A stretch of DNA of 64,000 nucleotides from Dyadobacter diqingensis (GCF_024220585.1 NZ_JAMXKF010000006.1:7725-71724), one strand, 5' to 3'. Shown: positions 33,668 to 42,208, counted from the first letter of the stretch. Notes: a model not told the origin generated them from the sequence alone. Made by a program: numbers and translations.

Positions 33668-34213
33668 TTATAATCCGAAGTTTTTGGAAATACCAAACCC
33701 GGCCCCACTTCCGAAATTTAATCCGAAACTGTTGCTCTTCTCCTGGCCTTTTACTTTCGCCGACGTAAAGCCGAGACTTCCAAAATTAAAATTCAACGCA
33801 AAGCCGTTTTTCAAATTGACACCAATCGCGGGAAAAAGAGTGGCCTCTGCCCCGTTCATTTTAACTCCCGCTGTTTTTCCCGATAAAAAATTGGTATTCA
33901 ATTGTCCATAAACCGCAAAGATATCCGACAATGGGTGAGCATAACGAATAAATGGCCCGGCGCCAAATACACTGGATTTTATTTCCGGAGATCCGGTCTT
34001 CCAGCTCTCCGTTTTCAGATTGACGCCGGCCGTCCAATGATCATTCCACTGATAACCCACTGCCGGCGAAAAAGAAAAGCTGTTTGTTTTAATACCTGCT
34101 GCTGATTTGCTGCTGTTGATCCCAAGATTTCCATAAACCAGAATTGAATTACTCTGAGCCTGAGCGGTTAAGGTCGAAACACCGAGGAGTGCACCCAAAA
34201 AGAACTTTTTCAT
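33668..34213 (-). CDS. small outer-membrane beta-barrel protein
   Basis: A 181-residue protein with a signal peptide ending after AQA-Q near residue 20 and about eight amphipathic strands (SILVYGNLGIN, FSFSPAVGYQWNDHWTAGVN, GAGPFIRYAHP, ALNFNFGSLGF and others). This pattern fits the OmpW/OmpX-like eight-stranded barrels common in the phylum. Function cannot be inferred. The C-terminus GISKNFGL ends in Leu instead of the usual Phe. It has no obvious operon partner and shares a terminator hairpin with ald. Confidence 0.8.
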   Translation of the reverse strand: MKKFFLGALLGVSTLTAQAQSNSILVYGNLGINSSKSAAGIKTNSFSFSPAVGYQWNDHWTAGVNLKTESWKTGSPEIKSSVFGAGPFIRYAHPLSDIFAVYGQLNTNFLSGKTAGVKMNGAEATLFPAIGVNLKNGFALNFNFGSLGFTSAKVKGQEKSNSFGLNFGSGAGFGISKNFGL

Positions 34214-34418
34214 TGTCGTATGTATATAGTTGTGAATGATTATACCTTCACCAAAACAGGTGATTTTATCCTTTATACGGGCTTAATACAAAAAGGTAAC
34301 TGTGCCCGAAATAATAAAAAAAGTTAATTATGGCATTCACAGCAATGATTTCAACGTCCCACCGGATGTGTCCGAATTATCGTTTCTAAAAATATTACAA
34401 TTATTATTTTCTAATTAC

Positions 34419-34448
34419 TTGATTATTCAGATTTTATTCTTACTTTTG
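34419..34448 (+). promoter_or_regulatory. strong promoter of the DEAD-box helicase leader
   Basis: TTG (34419-34421), a 19-bp spacer and TACTTTTG (34441-34448) fit the Bacteroidota consensus exactly. Transcription should start near 34455, some 370 nt before the helicase ATG. No second promoter of this quality lies closer to the gene. Confidence 0.75.
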
Positions 34449-34454
34449 TAAAAA

Positions 34455-34823
34455 ATTAGAACGAACATCCGTTCGCTTCTCTGCTTCTAAAACGGTTCGG
34501 CGATAGTTTGCGCCACCAACCTTTAAAACGCCTGGTTGGTTTTTACCCGTTTCGTCATGCAGAGCCCCACGGATGTCTAGTGGTGGGCTTTGCGCAATCC
34601 CCTTTGAACTAAGAAAAACTGATCGTCATCAGGTTTGTTGTACCAAATCGGCCTCGTCTGGTTTACCTTAACAAGCAGATATGATTTCAAATTGTGCAGA
34701 TTGTTTAAGTATCAAATTTGGTTATTCGTCATGAATAATAATCAGATTTCGGTATTGAGGGAATCTAATGTCTGCCACCTTCTATTAAATCATTTTTAAA
34801 GAATTTTAATAACAATAAGATAG
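34455..34823 (+). ncRNA. long structured 5' leader with attenuator-like hairpin
   Basis: Predicted untranslated leader of the helicase mRNA. Visible stems: CGAAC/GTTCG (34462-34475); ACCAACC/GGTTGGT (34515-34540), followed at once by TTTTT as in an intrinsic terminator; a stem of about 12 bp from GCAGAGCCC at 34559 to GGGCTTTGC ending 34593, closed over a 9-nt loop; CTGAT/ATCAG (34619-34632); and a possible long-range ACCAAAT/ATTTGGT pairing (34642-34648 with 34716-34722). Either an attenuated, temperature- or helicase-responsive leader, or a separate RNA of about 90 nt ending at 34545, would fit. I do not recognise a known family. Confidence 0.5.
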
Positions 34824-36626
34824 ATGACAACTGAAACAATTGAGACAATTGAAGATTTTGAGACCTTCGCTGATTTAGGACTCTCAGAAAACATCCTTAA
34901 AGCCTTAACTGAAATGGGTTTCACAAAACCCTCTCCAATACAAGCGCAAGGTATCCCTGCTGTAATGCAAGGTTCTGACGTAATTGGTCAGGCTCAAACG
35001 GGAACCGGAAAAACTGCTGCCTTTGGAATACCTGTCCTTGAACGTATTGACACTTCTAGCAATGCGGTTCAGGCACTTATACTTTGCCCTACAAGAGAAT
35101 TAGCTGTACAAGTTTCCGAAGAATTGGGAAGACTTGCGAAATTTCAGCGTGGAATAAGAATTGAAGCTATATATGGTGGTGATTCAATCGATCGCCAGAT
35201 CCGTTCATTGAAAAGAGGTGTTCATATTGTTGTAGGAACTCCTGGCCGTGTAATGGATCACATGCAACGCCGTACTTTGAAGTTTGATGAAGTACGTATG
35301 ATGGTACTTGACGAGGCGGATGAAATGTTGGATATGGGCTTCCGTGAAGACATCGAAAGCATTTTGGCCGACATGCCGGAAGATCGCCAGACGATTCTTT
35401 TCTCGGCTACCATGTCTAAGCCTATCATGTCAATCACAAAACGTTTCCTCAACGATCCTGTGTTGATTAAAGTAGTTCGTAACGAGCTTACCAACGTTAA
35501 CATCGAGCAGGTTTGTTTTGAAGTGAAACCACAGGCAAAAGTGGAAGTAATGACTCGTCTGATCGATATGTATCACCTGAAATCATTACTTGTATTCTGT
35601 AATACAAAACGTAAGGTAGATGAAATCGTTGAAGACCTTCAGCTTCGTGGTTATGCGTCAGAAGGTATCCATGGTGACTTGCGTCAGCAGCAGCGTAGCA
35701 ATGTAATGAGCAAATTTAAGGCGGGTGTTACAACCATCCTTGTTGCGACTGACGTAGCTGCACGTGGTATCGACGTAAGCGGTCTTGACGGGGTTATCAA
35801 CTACGATATTCCTTTGGATGAAGAATATTACGTACACCGTATCGGCCGTACAGGTCGTGCCGGTATGTCCGGAAAAGCTTTCTCTCTGGTAGCTCGTGAT
35901 GAAAAATTCCGTTTGAAATCAATCGAGAGTTATACAAAAGTGAAAATCGAAAAAGGCGTTATTCCTTCTTATGAAGATATCGTTGGTGTTCGTAAAGCAC
36001 GTTTTGTAGAAAGTATTTCTGCTGCAATCCAGGAAGGTGACATTGACCTGTACGAAGATGTATTGGAAATGTTGCGCCACAGCGGATACTCAACAGAGCA
36101 AATCGTTGCTGCACTTGCTAAACAAATCATGGGCGTTCAGAAAAATGAATATTCTGATGGTAACCTGGCTTGGGAAGAAAGACGTGGCGGAGAACGCCGT
36201 GAAGGTGGAAACGACCGTTTTGAACGTCGTTCATCAGGAGGCAGCCGTTTCGAAAGAGGTGGCCGTGATGGTGGAAGAGACGGAGACCGTCGTGGAGGGA
36301 GCGATCGTTTTGCAAGCAGAGAACGCAGCGGAGAATCTCGTGCACCACGTGAACGTGATGGCGAATCAAAACGCACTGCGGCACCGGAAGCTGGTATGAC
36401 TCGTTTGTTCCTAAGCCTTGGACGTAAAGACCATATCATGCCACGTGATATCGTTGGAGCGATCGCCGGTGAAGCAAACATTCCTGGAAAGACAATCGGA
36501 GCCATTGATATTTATGACAAATTTACCTTTGTTGACGTACCAGAACGTGATGCCCGTACGGTATTGCGCGCTATGGACGGAAACACCATTAAAGGTAAGG
36601 CAGTACAAATTGATATCGCGAAATAA
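34824..36626 (+). CDS. DEAD-box RNA helicase with C-terminal RNA-binding domain
   Basis: ATP-dependent RNA helicase of the DeaD/CsdA type, acting in ribosome assembly and RNA turnover, often under cold stress. The Q motif lies around GFTKPSPIQ (32-40), Walker A AQTGTGKT at 57-64, then DEAD and SAT, and HRIGRTGRAG closes the second RecA fold. Residues about 450-517 are a linker almost entirely of Arg, Gly, Asp, Glu and Ser (REGGNDRFERRSSGG). A DbpA-like RNA-binding domain ends the protein (MTRLFLSLGRKDHIMPRDIV onward). It is preceded by a long structured leader, which points to post-transcriptional control. Confidence 0.95.
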   Translation: MTTETIETIEDFETFADLGLSENILKALTEMGFTKPSPIQAQGIPAVMQGSDVIGQAQTGTGKTAAFGIPVLERIDTSSNAVQALILCPTRELAVQVSEELGRLAKFQRGIRIEAIYGGDSIDRQIRSLKRGVHIVVGTPGRVMDHMQRRTLKFDEVRMMVLDEADEMLDMGFREDIESILADMPEDRQTILFSATMSKPIMSITKRFLNDPVLIKVVRNELTNVNIEQVCFEVKPQAKVEVMTRLIDMYHLKSLLVFCNTKRKVDEIVEDLQLRGYASEGIHGDLRQQQRSNVMSKFKAGVTTILVATDVAARGIDVSGLDGVINYDIPLDEEYYVHRIGRTGRAGMSGKAFSLVARDEKFRLKSIESYTKVKIEKGVIPSYEDIVGVRKARFVESISAAIQEGDIDLYEDVLEMLRHSGYSTEQIVAALAKQIMGVQKNEYSDGNLAWEERRGGERREGGNDRFERRSSGGSRFERGGRDGGRDGDRRGGSDRFASRERSGESRAPRERDGESKRTAAPEAGMTRLFLSLGRKDHIMPRDIVGAIAGEANIPGKTIGAIDIYDKFTFVDVPERDARTVLRAMDGNTIKGKAVQIDIAK

Positions 36627-36661
36627 TCTTTTAGATATTTCTGACACCAATATATGAATCG

Positions 36662-36690
36662 AAAAGGGGCTTGTAAAAGAGCCCCTTTTT
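36662..36690 (+). terminator. terminator of the DEAD-box helicase gene
   Basis: AAAAGGGGCT pairs with AGCCCCTTTT over an 8-nt loop and runs into T7. It overlaps the region just before the DinB start. Confidence 0.92.
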
Positions 36691-36705
36691 TTGTTATTTT
36701 TCCGA

Positions 36706-37245
36706 ATGGAAAATCAGCACAAGTTAGAAGTATGGCTCAGAGGGCCTCTTGAAGGTATATCTCCCATGTTGCAGCCAGTGGCGCACGCCCTTTTGCAGGT
36801 ACAGGAAGAAGTGAATGCGCTGGACAAAAATTTTCCATCTCAATGCTTATGGCAAAAACCGGCCGGACTAGCCTCAGTAGGTTTTCACATGCAGCATTTG
36901 GCAGGCGTACTGAACCGGCTTTTAACTTATGCCAAAGGACAATCCCTCACAGAAGATCAACTAGCTTATCTGCAACAGGAAGGACAAGAACCTTTTCCCG
37001 GATGCACCTTTAACGATTTGTTAGCTATTTTAAACAAACAATTCGCGGCGGCTCTTGATCAGATAAAACAGACTGACTCTGCTACCCTGCTGGACGTTCG
37101 TGGCGTTGGTCGTGCTCACATTCCATCCACACAGCTTGGGCTCTTATTCCATGCGGCCGAGCACACCACGAGGCACTTTGGCCAGCTGCTGGTAACTTTC
37201 AAAATTCTCCTGGCAGATTTTAATGAAAATGATGTAAACCAATAA
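36706..37245 (+). CDS. DinB family protein
   Basis: Four-helix-bundle protein of the DinB/YfiT superfamily, whose members are metal-dependent thiol transferases or of unknown role. The metal-ligand histidines are in HMQHLAGVLNRLL and HAAEHTTRHFGQLL, spaced as in the family. The ATG start gives 179 residues; an in-frame TTG 15 bp upstream lies in the T-run of the preceding terminator and is rejected. The gene stands alone, with no thiol biosynthesis genes nearby. Confidence 0.88.
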   Translation: MENQHKLEVWLRGPLEGISPMLQPVAHALLQVQEEVNALDKNFPSQCLWQKPAGLASVGFHMQHLAGVLNRLLTYAKGQSLTEDQLAYLQQEGQEPFPGCTFNDLLAILNKQFAAALDQIKQTDSATLLDVRGVGRAHIPSTQLGLLFHAAEHTTRHFGQLLVTFKILLADFNENDVNQ

Positions 37246-37335
37246 ACTTCCGTTACCCGGAAAACACAAATATTGAGTAGTTCGAAATATACCTGACCTT
37301 TTCAATGTGTTTATTTTACATTATAATACAATCTT

Positions 37336-38181
37336 ATGCAGTTTTCTAAATCTACTATTCTTTGCTGCCTGTTTGCGCTATGCAGTTTCGCGGCAATTGC
37401 TCAAAAAAATCCGGAAGACAAAATTGGCTGGAAGCTTGGCGCTCAGTCTTATACGTTCCGCTTATTCACCTTTGACGAAGCCCTCAGAAAAATTGACAGC
37501 TGTGGGTTAAAATATGTCGAGGCTTTTCCGGGGCAAAAACTGGGTGGCGGACTGGAAGGTACCATGGATTTTAAAATGGATGCTGCCAAACGCCAGGAGG
37601 TGAAAAATCTTTTGAAAAAACATGGTATTACCATCACTGCGTTTGGTGTCGTTAACGCAAAAGATGAAGAAGAATGGAAAACATTGTTTGAATTTGCAAA
37701 AGATATGGGTATCCTGAATATCAATACGGAGCCAAAACCGGAACAATTTGCTTATATCGCGCCCCTTGCGGACAAGTATAAGATTAAGGTAGCTTTGCAC
37801 AACCACCCAAAACCGTCCCGTTACTGGCATCCGGACACCGTCCTTAAATATGCTGTTCAAAGCAAATTCATCGGATCTTGTTCAGATATTGGTCATTGGG
37901 TGCGTTCCGGTCTTGATCCTGTGGAGTGTCTGAAAAAACTGAACGGACATGTATTCGGTTCTCACTTTAAAGATGTCGTAAAAGATACGCCAGACGGAAA
38001 ATATCATGATGTGATCTGGGGCGGTGGCGACAGCAAAGTAGATGCTGTAATTGTTGAACTGAAACGTCAGAAATTCAAAGGACCTATATCGGCTGAGTAT
38101 GAGTACCATTGGGAAAACAGCAGCGCCGAAGTAGCAAAAAGCGTTAAATATTTCCGCAGCTCTTTCGAAAAATCAAAATAA
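37336..38181 (+). CDS. exported sugar phosphate isomerase/epimerase-like TIM barrel, copy 1
   Basis: Xylose-isomerase-like TIM-barrel protein with a Sec signal peptide (cleavage after AIA-Q near residue 22), hence periplasmic. The metal-site pattern is visible: HNHPKPSRYWHPD, SCSDIGHW, SHFKDV and SAEYEYHW. Sugar phosphates are unlikely substrates in the periplasm; secreted relatives have been linked to 3-keto-glycoside processing, which is an inference here. A related Tat-exported protein follows after 61 bp with a small hairpin between. The product has 281 residues. Confidence 0.87.
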   Translation: MQFSKSTILCCLFALCSFAAIAQKNPEDKIGWKLGAQSYTFRLFTFDEALRKIDSCGLKYVEAFPGQKLGGGLEGTMDFKMDAAKRQEVKNLLKKHGITITAFGVVNAKDEEEWKTLFEFAKDMGILNINTEPKPEQFAYIAPLADKYKIKVALHNHPKPSRYWHPDTVLKYAVQSKFIGSCSDIGHWVRSGLDPVECLKKLNGHVFGSHFKDVVKDTPDGKYHDVIWGGGDSKVDAVIVELKRQKFKGPISAEYEYHWENSSAEVAKSVKYFRSSFEKSK

Positions 38182-38203
38182 AACAGGCCCAAATCCTGTT
38201 TTA
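38179..38203 (+). terminator. small hairpin between the two isomerase-like genes
   Basis: TAAAACAGG pairs exactly with CCTGTTTTA over a 7-nt loop, directly after the first stop. It may attenuate read-through into the second gene. Confidence 0.55.
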
Positions 38204-38242
38204 AACCTAATTAATTCCTTTTAACATTTAACAGTACCTTTT

Positions 38243-39154
38243 ATGACTTATAACCGTAGGTTATTCTTAAAATCCGCTGGCGCTGCCGCAGCCGGCACGC
38301 TTGTTTTCTCCATCTCGTCATGTGGAGGATCAAAAGAAAAGACTTCTGAAAGTACCGATTCAACAGGTGTGGCGTCGGCATCAATTTCGGGAGCACCGTC
38401 AATTCCTGATTTCGGATTACAATTATACAGCGTTCGTGACATCATCGGAGCCGATCCAAAAGGTGTTTTAAAGCAAATAGCTGGTTTGGGTTATAAAAAG
38501 GTAGAAAGCTATGCGGGCGACAAAGGATTTTTATGGGGCATGAAGCCAAAAGAATTCAAAGCTTACATGGATGAGCTTGGCATGACTATCGTAAGTACGC
38601 ATGCTGACACAACAAAAGATCTTGAAAAAACCGCTGCGGAGGCTGCGGAAGCTGGTTTGAGTTATGTGTTGCAGCCATACATCGGCCCGCAAAAAACGTT
38701 GGACGAATGGAACAAGCGTGCAGAAGAATTCAATAAAAGAGGTGAGATCTGCAAAAAAGCAGGTATCAAATTCGGATATCACAACCACGATTATTCATTT
38801 AAAGTACAAGACGGAAAAATCCCTCAGGAACTTCTACTGGACAATACCGATAAATCTCTGGTTCATTTCGAACTTGACTTGATGTGGATCGTTGCAGCGG
38901 GTACTGACCCGGTGGCGCATTTAAAAAAATACGCCGGCCGTTATGACCTTTGTCATATCAAAGACCTGGTGAGCACACCTAAGCACCATTCTACGGATTT
39001 AGGAAAAGGAGAAATTGACTTCGCAAGTTTGCTGAAAGTCGCTTCCGACTCAGGCATCACGCAGTTTATCGTAGAGCAGGAGGAATATCCCGGACCTGTT
39101 TTGACAAGTATCGGAAACGACGCAGAATACATGAAGAAGCTTGTTTTCAAGTAA
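38243..39154 (+). CDS. exported sugar phosphate isomerase/epimerase-like TIM barrel, copy 2 (Tat lipoprotein)
   Basis: Second exported TIM-barrel protein. It starts with a twin-arginine motif (NRRLFLK) and a lipobox-like SISSC with Cys27, suggesting a folded, lipid-anchored Tat substrate; a Ser/Thr-rich linker follows to about residue 52. The barrel begins with FGLQLYSVRD, with metal-site segments KFGYHNHDYSF, VHFELDLMW, CHIKDLV and FIVEQEEYPGP. Export in folded form fits a cofactor-bearing enzyme. It shares fold and motifs with copy 1 but is clearly diverged. Its terminator lies inside the convergent neighbour's coding sequence. Confidence 0.88.
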   Translation: MTYNRRLFLKSAGAAAAGTLVFSISSCGGSKEKTSESTDSTGVASASISGAPSIPDFGLQLYSVRDIIGADPKGVLKQIAGLGYKKVESYAGDKGFLWGMKPKEFKAYMDELGMTIVSTHADTTKDLEKTAAEAAEAGLSYVLQPYIGPQKTLDEWNKRAEEFNKRGEICKKAGIKFGYHNHDYSFKVQDGKIPQELLLDNTDKSLVHFELDLMWIVAAGTDPVAHLKKYAGRYDLCHIKDLVSTPKHHSTDLGKGEIDFASLLKVASDSGITQFIVEQEEYPGPVLTSIGNDAEYMKKLVFK

Positions 39155-39158
39155 GCCT

Positions 39159-40190
39159 TTAATATTCACTTTCCGACCTGATATGCAGAAGCCGCCGCCA
39201 CCAACTTCGTTGTTCGGCGGCTTCTGCTTTTTTATCCGTCTCATTAAACGAGAAGTTATTCATTTCGGATAAGTCCGGCTGCCCCGCGTTAATCCAGCAT
39301 GTAAACCATAAGTTGCCTACCATCTCCACAGATGATCGCATCTGGCGTTGTACCTGTCCCTTTAAACGTTCATGATAAGCACGCGAGAAATCTTCTGAGT
39401 AGGTTCTTACAAGCACATTATTTCTTGGTTCATAACTAAACTTCTTATCGTGAGCAAATGACTCACTCAGTTGCCTTTCCAGCAAAAAAACAGAATCACT
39501 GGCCGCATGCGCGCGGTTCACGGCGGTCCATACGGCCTCGCTGACGTTATCGACATAAGTGGCCTGCCCGATCCACAGATCATAATCCACAGCATACAAT
39601 TCGGGGAGCCGGGATTCCCAAAATGCATGAATACCGTCTTGTTTGGTCAGCTGCCCATTGTAGTTTCTGGTAGTATGCAAAGGGACGTTCGCATCTGCAA
39701 TGTAGTGCCCTAGGTCTGCGGAAATGCTTAAAATCCGCTTCGGATCCTTATCCTTGAATGCCTCGGTTAACTGAAAACATGCTGTCTGAATATGCCAGGG
39801 TACAATGCCATGTTTTCGTAGACTATCCTCTCCTATTTTCTTAACCGCCGCCGGCCAGAATTTCGGCAGGACAGACGCACTGTCGCCATATACATCAAGG
39901 TCAATAAAGTGTCTTTCCGCCTCGCCCACAACGGCATAACGTCGCCTGTCAGGATTGACAGCATTCTCGGTAAGGTAATCAATATGCTTTTTGTAAAAAT
40001 ACTGCATCCCGGGCGGAAGCCTGAAAACTGCCAGCCGGTTAATTCTGCGGTGCGCCCAGAAGCCCCACCATGCCTGAAACCCAAATGAAAACATCAAAAA
40101 AAGCCCGGCACAACCCAAAATCAGCGATTTTCCGAAAAAAAACTTAAAAATTTTTGATTTTTTTTCGAAAAATACGTGACGGATTTCCAT
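39159..40190 (-). CDS. zinc-dependent phospholipase C-like protein
   Basis: Predicted all-helical metal hydrolase of the phospholipase C / S1-P1 nuclease fold. After an N-terminal membrane segment or uncleaved signal (about residues 22-42) comes WGFWAHRRINRLAVF, the family start with a Trp and His at the zinc site. DLGHYIADANVPLHTT near 165-180 and HAFWE near 193-197 hold further ligands. ATG 40190 gives 343 residues; a frame-extending ATG at 40217 adds nine unlikely residues. Substrate and true activity are unknown. The C-terminal codons carry a terminator hairpin that serves the opposite gene. Confidence 0.82.
   Translation of the reverse strand: MEIRHVFFEKKSKIFKFFFGKSLILGCAGLFLMFSFGFQAWWGFWAHRRINRLAVFRLPPGMQYFYKKHIDYLTENAVNPDRRRYAVVGEAERHFIDLDVYGDSASVLPKFWPAAVKKIGEDSLRKHGIVPWHIQTACFQLTEAFKDKDPKRILSISADLGHYIADANVPLHTTRNYNGQLTKQDGIHAFWESRLPELYAVDYDLWIGQATYVDNVSEAVWTAVNRAHAASDSVFLLERQLSESFAHDKKFSYEPRNNVLVRTYSEDFSRAYHERLKGQVQRQMRSSVEMVGNLWFTCWINAGQPDLSEMNNFSFNETDKKAEAAEQRSWWRRLLHIRSESEY
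39185..39233 (+). terminator. terminator embedded in the opposite gene's coding end
   Basis: GCAGAAGCCGCCG is mirrored exactly by CGGCGGCTTCTGC, followed by T7. It acts for the isomerase-like gene on the plus strand while encoding the last residues of the phospholipase-like protein on the minus strand. Confidence 0.88.
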
Positions 40191-40530
40191 ATAAAGTTTG
40201 GTGTAGTAACATACCATTTAAACACCATTTTATACCGAAAAACATAAAAAAAGTCACGTTTTCATGTGAAAATAAACCTGATTTTCATTTTTCTTAACTT
40301 TTTCAAAAAAACTTACCCATTTTTATCACGCGCAGTTTATCAAGAGACAAAAATCCAGTACACAAGTAAGGGAAATAATCTACGGCAGTTAAGACTTTAA
40401 CAGTATAAATATTTCAAAAAACACCCAATAAACAATATATATTATATTATTTATCAAAATAATGCAATATGAAATATTTATTATATTTTTGCTTAACAAT
40501 AAAACCAGATGGTTATCCAACTTAGAAATA
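40191..40530. other. AT-rich divergent intergenic region
   Basis: Holds the upstream regions of the phospholipase-like gene and the Dabb gene. Visible elements are the Dabb -7 box (40484-40491) and the inverted repeat TTTTCA-TG-TGAAAA (40259-40272). No supported coding frame or RNA. Confidence 0.6.
40484..40491 (+). promoter_or_regulatory. -7 box of the Dabb gene
   Basis: TATTTTTG fits TAnnTTTG; ATG at 40462-40464, one mismatch from TTG, lies 19 bp upstream. This places transcription after the in-frame ATG at 40462, so translation should begin at 40531. Confidence 0.55.
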
Positions 40531-40935
40531 ATGAGAACAAAAAATAAAACATTAGGATATTTACTTCCAGTATTTGTTTTGAGCGTGTTCATGCTCATCA
40601 TTTACGGAGCTTATGTTCCGCATAAACCAGCAGAAACACAACGCGTAGTTTGTATCAAGTTTAAACCTGGTACAACATCAGAGGAAATCGAAAAACACAT
40701 GCGTGATTTCGCTGCTCTGAAAAACAACGTTAATGATGTTGTTGGTTATTCAGCAGGACGTGTTCAAAAATCAGAAGGAACGCAGAGTGATTACGACGTG
40801 ATCCATTACCTGACTTTCCGGACAAATGATGCCGCGAAACAGTATGCATCCAACGCAGATCGCAAGGAATTTGTGAAAAGCAATGAAGCTCACTGGGACA
40901 AAGTGTTAGAGATGAATTCTAGTATCGAGAGATAA
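40531..40935 (+). CDS. membrane-anchored Dabb (stress-responsive A/B barrel) protein
   Basis: A 134-residue protein with one N-terminal membrane segment (about 8-27, LLPVFVLSVFMLIIYGAYV) and a Dabb ferredoxin-like domain. The domain has VVCIKFKPGTTSEEIEKHM and ends with HWDKVLEMNS. Dabb proteins are small dimers of mostly unknown role; export and anchoring suggest a periplasmic site. The longer frame from 40462 would start upstream of the predicted transcription start. It is monocistronic, with a bidirectional terminator behind it. Confidence 0.85.
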   Translation: MRTKNKTLGYLLPVFVLSVFMLIIYGAYVPHKPAETQRVVCIKFKPGTTSEEIEKHMRDFAALKNNVNDVVGYSAGRVQKSEGTQSDYDVIHYLTFRTNDAAKQYASNADRKEFVKSNEAHWDKVLEMNSSIER

Positions 40936-40966
40936 TTATTAAATAGTAATAGGAGTGAAAATTATT

Positions 40967-40999
40967 AAAAAGAGTCGGGAATTCCCGACTCTTTTTTTT
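40967..40999. terminator. bidirectional terminator
   Basis: GAGTCGGGAATTCCCGACTC is a 20-bp palindrome with A5 before and T8 after, between the Dabb gene and convergent ung. Confidence 0.92.
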
Positions 41000-41001
41000 G
41001 A

Positions 41002-41676
41002 TCACCAATCAATCCTTTTAAGTCCTTTTTGTTCAAGATAGTCGTTGGCTTTGCTGAAATGTTTACAACCGAACCATCCTCCCCCATTAGCGGCCATTGG
41101 TGAAGGATGTTTTGCTTTGAGCACATAATGTTTGTTTTCGTCGATGATTTTGCCCTTTTCCTGTGCATAACGTCCCCATAGCATGAAGACAATATCCTTT
41201 TTTTCGTCTGACAAACATTTGATCACCGCATTGGTGAAAGTTTCCCATCCCATGTTCTGATGCGAGCCCGCCTTGCCAGACTCCACGGTTAAGGTGGCAT
41301 TGAGCAAAAGCACGCCCTGTGACGCCCAGCGTTCAAGATTTCCGGTTTTAGGAACTGGTTTCCCAAGATCTTCCTTAATCTCTTTAAAAATATTGATCAG
41401 AGAAGGCGGCATTCTCACGTCGTCATTTACCGAAAAACAAAGTCCGTTTGCCTGACCGAAACCATGGTAAGGATCCTGACCAAGAATCACAACTTCGCAA
41501 TTGTCAAAACTACAATGATTAAATGCGCTGAAAATTTGCCTGGCCGGTGGAAAGACCTGCTTGCTGGCATACTCCTTTTTGACAAATTCCGTAAGCGAAA
41601 CAAAATATGGTTTTTCAAATTCCGTTGCCAGTCGCTTTTTCCAGGATTCCTCTATTTTAACATCCATACTTTTCAT
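41002..41676 (-). CDS. ung: uracil-DNA glycosylase, family 1
   Basis: Removes uracil from DNA in base-excision repair. The catalytic water-activating Asp68 lies in GQDPYHG (66-72), and the C-terminal HPSPMAAN holds the catalytic histidine and the intercalation loop. FSVNDDVRMPPSL matches the family, as does the 224-residue length. A second ATG nine bases in would give a start closer to relatives. It is monocistronic. Confidence 0.97.
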   Translation of the reverse strand: MKSMDVKIEESWKKRLATEFEKPYFVSLTEFVKKEYASKQVFPPARQIFSAFNHCSFDNCEVVILGQDPYHGFGQANGLCFSVNDDVRMPPSLINIFKEIKEDLGKPVPKTGNLERWASQGVLLLNATLTVESGKAGSHQNMGWETFTNAVIKCLSDEKKDIVFMLWGRYAQEKGKIIDENKHYVLKAKHPSPMAANGGGWFGCKHFSKANDYLEQKGLKRIDW

Positions 41677-41815
41677 AATTGAATTAAAAAAACAAATTAA
41701 TTGATTTTTGATTTGGTTTTATCCGCAATTGATGACTATTTTCGTTTATATTGGTGTTTTGCAAAAGATAGAGCAAATCCTCCAAAATTAACCCGGATAT
41801 TCATCACTATTCTTA

Positions 41816-42208
41816 ATGCATATGGTTTCGAAAGTAACAGATGGCGTTAAAGTCACCGTATTGACAGAATATCAGCCTGATTACTCCAATCCACGGCAGG
41901 ATCATTTTGTATTTACCTATAAGATACTCATTGAAAATCACAGTGAGCATACAGTTAAACTGCTCCGCAGACATTGGTTAATTTACGATGCTAATGGTAC
42001 CGTCCGCGAGGTTGAAGGGGAAGGTATTGTGGGTTTGCAGCCCGTTCTTGAACCGGGTGATGTACACGATTATGTCTCAGGATGCAATTTGCGTACGGAT
42101 CTGGGCAAAATGTCCGGAACCTATCTGATGGAGCGTGTTTTAGATGGTCGTCAGTTTCATGTCATTATCCCTGCGTTTTCGCTGGTTGTTCCTTATAGAT
42201 TAAACTAA
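41816..42208 (+). CDS. apaG: ApaG domain protein
   Basis: Small immunoglobulin-like protein; ApaG is linked to Co/Mg homeostasis and stress phenotypes, with no defined biochemistry. The hallmark segments are present: FVFTYKILIENHSEHTVKLL, RHWLIYDANG, and VEGEGIVGLQPVLEPGD. At 130 residues the length is normal. An ATG two codons in may be the real start. It stands alone, divergent from ung, and the methyltransferase gene follows after 55 bp. Confidence 0.94.
   Translation: MHMVSKVTDGVKVTVLTEYQPDYSNPRQDHFVFTYKILIENHSEHTVKLLRRHWLIYDANGTVREVEGEGIVGLQPVLEPGDVHDYVSGCNLRTDLGKMSGTYLMERVLDGRQFHVIIPAFSLVVPYRLN

Larger units (their letters stand above)
34214..34823. other. 610-bp gap holding the helicase promoter and leader
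   Basis: No supported coding frame. The left third (34214-34418) is AT-rich and must contain the promoter of the barrel gene, which I could not match. The right part is the promoter and structured leader of the DEAD-box helicase, listed separately. Confidence 0.7.

Noticed and set aside
36691-36705. TTG as start of the DinB gene
   Set aside because: It lies in the T-run of the helicase terminator; the ATG at 36706 is in frame and fits the family.
40462-40530. Upstream ATG of the Dabb gene
   Set aside because: It precedes the -7 box at 40484-40491, so it would not be on the transcript.
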